DNA of 64,000 bases from JAFGSG01 sp964626055. Lineage in GTDB: Bacteria; Spirochaetota; UBA4802; JAFGDQ01. The position numbers and the translations under genes were made by a program. Under the pieces are notes generated by a model that was given only the letters and a program-made list of their open reading frames with translations, had not been told where the DNA came from and did not search any database. Below, piece by piece: positions 60,398 through 64,000 of the stretch. Location: the NCBI GenBank assembly GCA_964626055.1, contig CAZVDF010000009.1, positions 22,058 through 86,057 on the forward strand. The letters are read 5' to 3'. Positions within the stretch are counted from its first letter, which is position 1. Every line of letters begins with the position of its first letter.

Positions 60398-61978
60398 TTA
60401 CTGCAATTCTTTCTTGATACCGGCAGCATACAAATCCTTGAGCGCTTTTTTATAAAGCTTGCCCGACCCGGTGCGCGGGAGTTCTTTCATGAAATCTATG
60501 CTCTTCGGCGTTTTGTACGCCGCTATGTGTTCCCTGCAATACCGGATGAGTTCTTCCTCTGCAGCTGCAGAGCCTTCCTTAAGAACCACAACCCCCTTGA
60601 CAGCCTCGCCCCATTTGGAATCAGGAATGCCGATCACCATTGCCTCAAGAACAGCCGGATGCGAGTAAAGAACATTCTCAACTTCAACAGAGTACACGTT
60701 CTCTCCGCCCGTGATTATCATGTCCTTTTTTCTGTCGACTATGTTCACGTAGCCTTCACTGTCAATAACAGCCATATCGCCGGTATAGAGCCATCCATTC
60801 TTAATTGCCCCGGCTGTCTCCTCAGGACGGTTCAGGTAACCCTTTGTAACAATATCTCCCTTAACGATAATCTCCCCCACTTCTTTATCATTATGTTCAA
60901 CCTCGCTCCCGTCATCGCGGACGACTTTAAGCAATACGCCCAGAAACGGCCTCCCTGTGCGCGCTTTGTATGTGAACTGCTTTTCCTCGGGAAGACTTTT
61001 TAAATTTTCTTTTAGTATTGATAATGTAAGATAAGGGCTTGTTTCAGTCATGCCGTATGTCTGTATGTAATCGCAGCCGAATACGTCCATAATGCGGCGC
61101 ACAACATCCGGCGCGATCGGCGCTCCCCCGCTCAGTATCACACGCAGACGTGAGAAGTCTGACTTTTCGACTCCACTTGTATTCACAAGCATGTTAAGCA
61201 TTGTCGGGATCATATTTGTAATAGATATCTTTTCTTTTTCAATCAGCCTAAGCACTTCAGCAGGATTGAAATCAGGTATAAGCACGTGCTTCCCGCCGAC
61301 CCACGTGATCGCGAAAGTCGACCATGCATCCGCGAGATGAAAAAGCGGCGCTGCGTGTATCCATATGTCCCTGTCCGTCAGATGAAGCTCCGCAATGGCT
61401 GCAAGGGCATGAGCGCATACGTTTTTATGGCTTAGCATTACTCCTTTCGGCTTGCCGGTCGTGCCGCTCGTATAATAAAGATGAGCTGTTTCATCATCGC
61501 TTATATCCGGTACGGGCGGCATACTGTCGTATTTTTGCTTAATTGCTTCTTCATAATCGAATGATTCAAACGCCTCAGTTCTATTCTCATCCCCTGTCCA
61601 CATAATTTTTTGAATCCCGCAGCCTGGACCTTTCAGCTCTTTTACGGTTCCCGAAAATCTTGAAGCTGATATTATTATCTTTGCTCCGGAGTCGTTTATA
61701 ATTACCGCAAGCTCTTTTGCAGAAAGCCTGAAATTCAAAGGATTCAGTATTGCGCCAAGAGCGGCCGCTGCGTAATAAGCTTCAAGGAATTCATGGCTGT
61801 TCTGATGAAGGATCGCAATGCGGTCGCCCCACCGTATGCCCTGTGAATAAAGAAAATTAGAAAGGCCTGCAACGCGTTCGTAAAACCCGCGATATGTGAA
61901 CCTTCGGTCTCCGCAGACAACAGCTTCTTTGTCCGCGTAAAGGCTTAAGGCTTTTTCGAGAATAAACGGGATCAGCAT
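60398..61978 (-). CDS. Acyl-CoA synthetase (AMP-forming)
   Basis: A 526-residue AMP-binding ligase of the long-chain acyl-CoA synthetase type. Motifs are HLYYTSGTTGKPKGVMLSH (P-loop), YGMTETSPY, WLYTGDMAVIDSEGYVNIVDRKKD and the catalytic Lys region LPRTGSGKLYKK. It activates a carboxylic acid with ATP and CoA. Chain-length preference cannot be told. Confidence 0.94.
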   Translation of the reverse strand: MLIPFILEKALSLYADKEAVVCGDRRFTYRGFYERVAGLSNFLYSQGIRWGDRIAILHQNSHEFLEAYYAAAALGAILNPLNFRLSAKELAVIINDSGAKIIISASRFSGTVKELKGPGCGIQKIMWTGDENRTEAFESFDYEEAIKQKYDSMPPVPDISDDETAHLYYTSGTTGKPKGVMLSHKNVCAHALAAIAELHLTDRDIWIHAAPLFHLADAWSTFAITWVGGKHVLIPDFNPAEVLRLIEKEKISITNMIPTMLNMLVNTSGVEKSDFSRLRVILSGGAPIAPDVVRRIMDVFGCDYIQTYGMTETSPYLTLSILKENLKSLPEEKQFTYKARTGRPFLGVLLKVVRDDGSEVEHNDKEVGEIIVKGDIVTKGYLNRPEETAGAIKNGWLYTGDMAVIDSEGYVNIVDRKKDMIITGGENVYSVEVENVLYSHPAVLEAMVIGIPDSKWGEAVKGVVVLKEGSAAAEEELIRYCREHIAAYKTPKSIDFMKELPRTGSGKLYKKALKDLYAAGIKKELQ

Positions 61979-62054
61979 ATAAAAATTACCTGTAAATTTA
62001 AATTTTATTTAAAAGTAAAAATAATATTTCCGATGACCGCTTGACGATTTACTG

Positions 62055-62075
62055 AGATTCTGGGACGTACTTTAA
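62055..62075. repeat. Solo end of family 3 repeat
   Basis: AGATTCTGGGACGTACTTTA, read as complement, matches most of the right end of the family 3 element at 33597-33858 (TTAGAGTGCGTCCCAAAACC). No partner end is seen nearby. Confidence 0.45.
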
Positions 62076-62095
62076 GTCATCGATAATGAATTTAC

Positions 62096-62473
62096 CTAGC
62101 GGCAGTCCTTGCATTTCCCGAAAAAAAAGAGGGTGTGACCGGTAACGTCAAATTTGAATTTTGTATTTATTTCCTTTTCAATATCATTTTTCAATCCGCA
62201 ATAAGGCACCGGAAAAAAATTGTGGCATACCTCGCAGTGCAGGAAATGCATGTGTCTTTTTCGCGTGTGATAATACCTCAGCTGCCCGCAGGTACAGGGT
62301 ATGGTGATGGATTTAACGCTTCCTATAGATTCAAGATATTCCAGCGCCCTGTAAACAGTTGAAAGATCGGCGTCTTTCCGAAAGTCGTGTATGTTTTTTA
62401 CGCTGAGCGGTATACCTTTCTCGTCCAGCAGGTTAACTATTTCTTTTCTGAAATCCGTCAGTCTTTTTCTCAT
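62096..62473 (-). CDS. Fur-family regulator, Zur-like
   Basis: A 125-residue Fur-family protein with DLSTVYRALEYLESIGSV, the metal-site region HTRKRHMHFLHCEVC and FFGKCKDC. It ends 76 bases after the zinc permease start, on the same strand. Zinc sensing is inferred from this context. Confidence 0.85.
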   Translation of the reverse strand: MRKRLTDFRKEIVNLLDEKGIPLSVKNIHDFRKDADLSTVYRALEYLESIGSVKSITIPCTCGQLRYYHTRKRHMHFLHCEVCHNFFPVPYCGLKNDIEKEINTKFKFDVTGHTLFFFGKCKDCR

Positions 62474-62549
62474 AACTGCAAAAATATATTATTAAATATA
62501 CCCGATCAAGTTGTTTTTAAAATAGATAAACAAATTTATTGATCGGTTT

Positions 62550-63308
62550 TCATAAAGGAATAAAAGCCGCAATTACCGCCGTTATTGAGTTTACAAAAAC
62601 GATCGTGTAACCGGTCGGCAGATCAAAGTTATATGATATCGCAATTGCCAGTATATTAATTACTGTGCCTATGATCCACGCAATAATGATCGGATTTTTA
62701 TTTAACAGGACCGGCAGCTTCCCCGAAGATGCTATGCGTTTTGCAGTAAAAGCAGGGGCGAGGAGGATGGCGAAAACAACCAGAACTCCAGCCATTTTAA
62801 CCGAGCTTGTAACGGTTACCGCAAATGTCAGAAAGAAAAGAAGATCGTAAAGTTTACCCGACGTTTTCCGGCTGAAAATGATTATTGCAATGCCAATAAA
62901 TAAATACAAGATTGCTGTTATGACAACGTCGCTCATCCGGGTAAACAGTATGTCGTAAGCAACCAGCCGTTGGAATTCCTCGGCTCCATGTGCGGACCTG
63001 GAAAGAAGCATAAAAACACCTGAAAAACCCAGGGCATATATCAATCCTATTACAGCTTCAAGATTTGACGTTCTCCCTGAAATATAATATATCGCCAGTC
63101 CCGCCGCGATGGCGGAGACAAGGGAAATCACGTACAGGTATGCGCCGTCAAGAACGAGCAGGGATACGGCCGCCCCGAAGGCGGCCATCTGGCCTATCGC
63201 CAGATCCGTGAATATGATATTTCTCTCAATAATTTTTAGCCCGAAATATGAATGTATTCCCAGAAGCACCAGGGAGATGATAAACGCCGGCATAAGTATA
63301 TCTGTCAT
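62550..63308 (-). CDS. Metal (zinc/manganese) ABC transporter permease
   Basis: A 252-residue permease with about seven membrane helices, from the ZnuB/MntB family (IIERNIIFTDLAIGQMAAFGAAVSL; KMAGVLVVFAILLAPA). Its start overlaps the end of the binding-protein gene upstream (63305-63308, ATGA). The ATPase gene is not in the window. Confidence 0.92.
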   Translation of the reverse strand: MTDILMPAFIISLVLLGIHSYFGLKIIERNIIFTDLAIGQMAAFGAAVSLLVLDGAYLYVISLVSAIAAGLAIYYISGRTSNLEAVIGLIYALGFSGVFMLLSRSAHGAEEFQRLVAYDILFTRMSDVVITAILYLFIGIAIIIFSRKTSGKLYDLLFFLTFAVTVTSSVKMAGVLVVFAILLAPAFTAKRIASSGKLPVLLNKNPIIIAWIIGTVINILAIAISYNFDLPTGYTIVFVNSITAVIAAFIPL

Positions 63309-64000
63309 TTTGTTATCCTCCGAATAATTTCGTCGAACAGACTTATTATATCGCCTGCTTCTTTTACGGCGCCCACGTCATGAGGCAAAACAATTACTCC
63401 TGCGCCTGTCTTTTCCGAAACAAGTAAGGCAGGTGCGACAGGGTGATAAACGTCATTAAAAATATGCTTAATTTTCTGTGCTTTAACGGTTTCTATAACT
63501 GTATAAATATGCCCGGAGGTCGGAGCGATTCCCGGCAGAGGCTCAAGCTCCATGACGGGGGTTAATCCATAGCGTTTAAAAAAATAATTGAAAAGCTTAT
63601 GATACTGAACTATCCTGCTGCCCTTAAAAGGAGACATCGCCTTTTCCCATTCAACTAGTTTTTTCTTCCAGTTCTCTCCGAACTCAGCCAGGTTCTTTTT
63701 ATAATAATCAGCGTTTGCCGGATCTATTTCGGCCAGTCTGTCTGAAACTGCGGCGGAAATAATGGTAATGTTAACCGGGTCAAGAATGAAATGCGGGTTT
63801 CCGAAAGGATGAACATCGCCTTTTGCCCTGGAAATATCCGCCGGGATATCAACCAGTTTTATGTGCTCTGAAAGCTCAAGAAATCCTCTTGATCCGGTAG
63901 TGACCTTTGAATTACGCGATTCTCTTACGACAGGAGGAAGCCAGCCTATTTCGAGCTCTGCCCCGTTCGATATGAGAAGATCGGCAGTCCGGACTTTAGC
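63305..64000 (-). CDS. Zinc/manganese ABC transporter substrate-binding protein (partial)
   Basis: The open frame runs off the right edge, so only the last 231 codons are seen. GNPHFILDPVNITIIS carries the metal His, and YFFKRYGLTPVMELEPLPGIAPTSGHI and FNDVYHPVAPALLVSEKTG match the ZnuA/TroA family. An in-frame methionine at 63637 is internal, not the start. It captures metal outside the inner membrane for the coupled permease. Confidence 0.92.
   Translation of the reverse strand, partial: AKVRTADLLISNGAELEIGWLPPVVRESRNSKVTTGSRGFLELSEHIKLVDIPADISRAKGDVHPFGNPHFILDPVNITIISAAVSDRLAEIDPANADYYKKNLAEFGENWKKKLVEWEKAMSPFKGSRIVQYHKLFNYFFKRYGLTPVMELEPLPGIAPTSGHIYTVIETVKAQKIKHIFNDVYHPVAPALLVSEKTGAGVIVLPHDVGAVKEAGDIISLFDEIIRRITK

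Noticed and set aside
63305..63637. Separate 110-residue gene starting MSPFKGSRIV
   Set aside because: The frame stays open and conserved beyond this methionine to the window edge, so it is internal to the zinc-binding protein.

Overview
The window is AT-rich, gene-dense DNA from a bacterium that appears to be a Gram-negative-type anaerobe with oxidative-stress defence. Supporting signs are two pyruvate:ferredoxin oxidoreductases, many ferredoxins, an Mrp/NifX/DUF364 metal-cluster gene set, lipoproteins, secreted M16 peptidases and a PerR/KatG pair. UGA works as a normal stop in most genes, but one gene reads through two UGA codons, probably as selenocysteine. The phylum cannot be fixed from sequence reading alone; anaerobic spirochaete-like or deltaproteobacterial-type lineages would fit. 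No rRNA, tRNA, CRISPR array, phage or transposase gene was seen.

Layout. 1-7.9 kb: the end of nifJ, a cold-shock gene, and a leftward operon porC-porD-porA-porB-nuoE-nuoF plus a [2Fe-2S]/[4Fe-4S] subunit, which looks like a 2-oxoacid-to-NAD electron route without a hydrogenase. 8-11.6 kb: arfB, a zinc dehydrogenase, cutA and a small zinc-ribbon protein, with two copies of a repeat element. 11.8-16.1 kb: a large hybrid histidine kinase and an HD-GYP response regulator. 16.2-18.9 kb: perR and katG, each with a matching palindromic operator. 19-21.2 kb: a KimA-like transporter behind a c-di-AMP (ydaO-type) riboswitch. 21.4-33.5 kb: pyrG, a PilZ protein, envelope lipoproteins, a CsgG/PEGA/TPR protein, a pair of M16 peptidases, a UbiA-like protein and a BaiN-type flavoprotein. 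34-39 kb: plsC, an AICAR-transformylase, yjbQ, a CheY, pth, a TSUP half-permease and a gamma carbonic anhydrase.

39.3-56.2 kb is the most unusual part. It starts with a short gene carrying two in-frame UGA codons (U29 and U34). It continues with Mrp, an IscU-like scaffold, three NifX-type proteins, two MinD-like ATPases with ferredoxin inserts, two DUF364 proteins, a putative 10-TM metal exporter, Gly-rich and zinc-ribbon small proteins, two small ferredoxins (one only 55 aa), a Fur regulator with Fur-type sites, and a second IscU-like protein. Together these suggest anaerobic metal or Fe-S cluster handling. 57-64 kb: a TetR-controlled methyltransferase and flavoprotein set, an acyl-CoA synthetase, and a Zur-like regulator beside a zinc ABC permease and binding protein that runs off the end.

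Three families of non-coding, inverted-repeat (MITE-like) elements are scattered through the window. Ends of the first family coincide with stop codons of neighbouring genes and supply the TAG, so they look like insertions at TA that leave the reading frame end intact.
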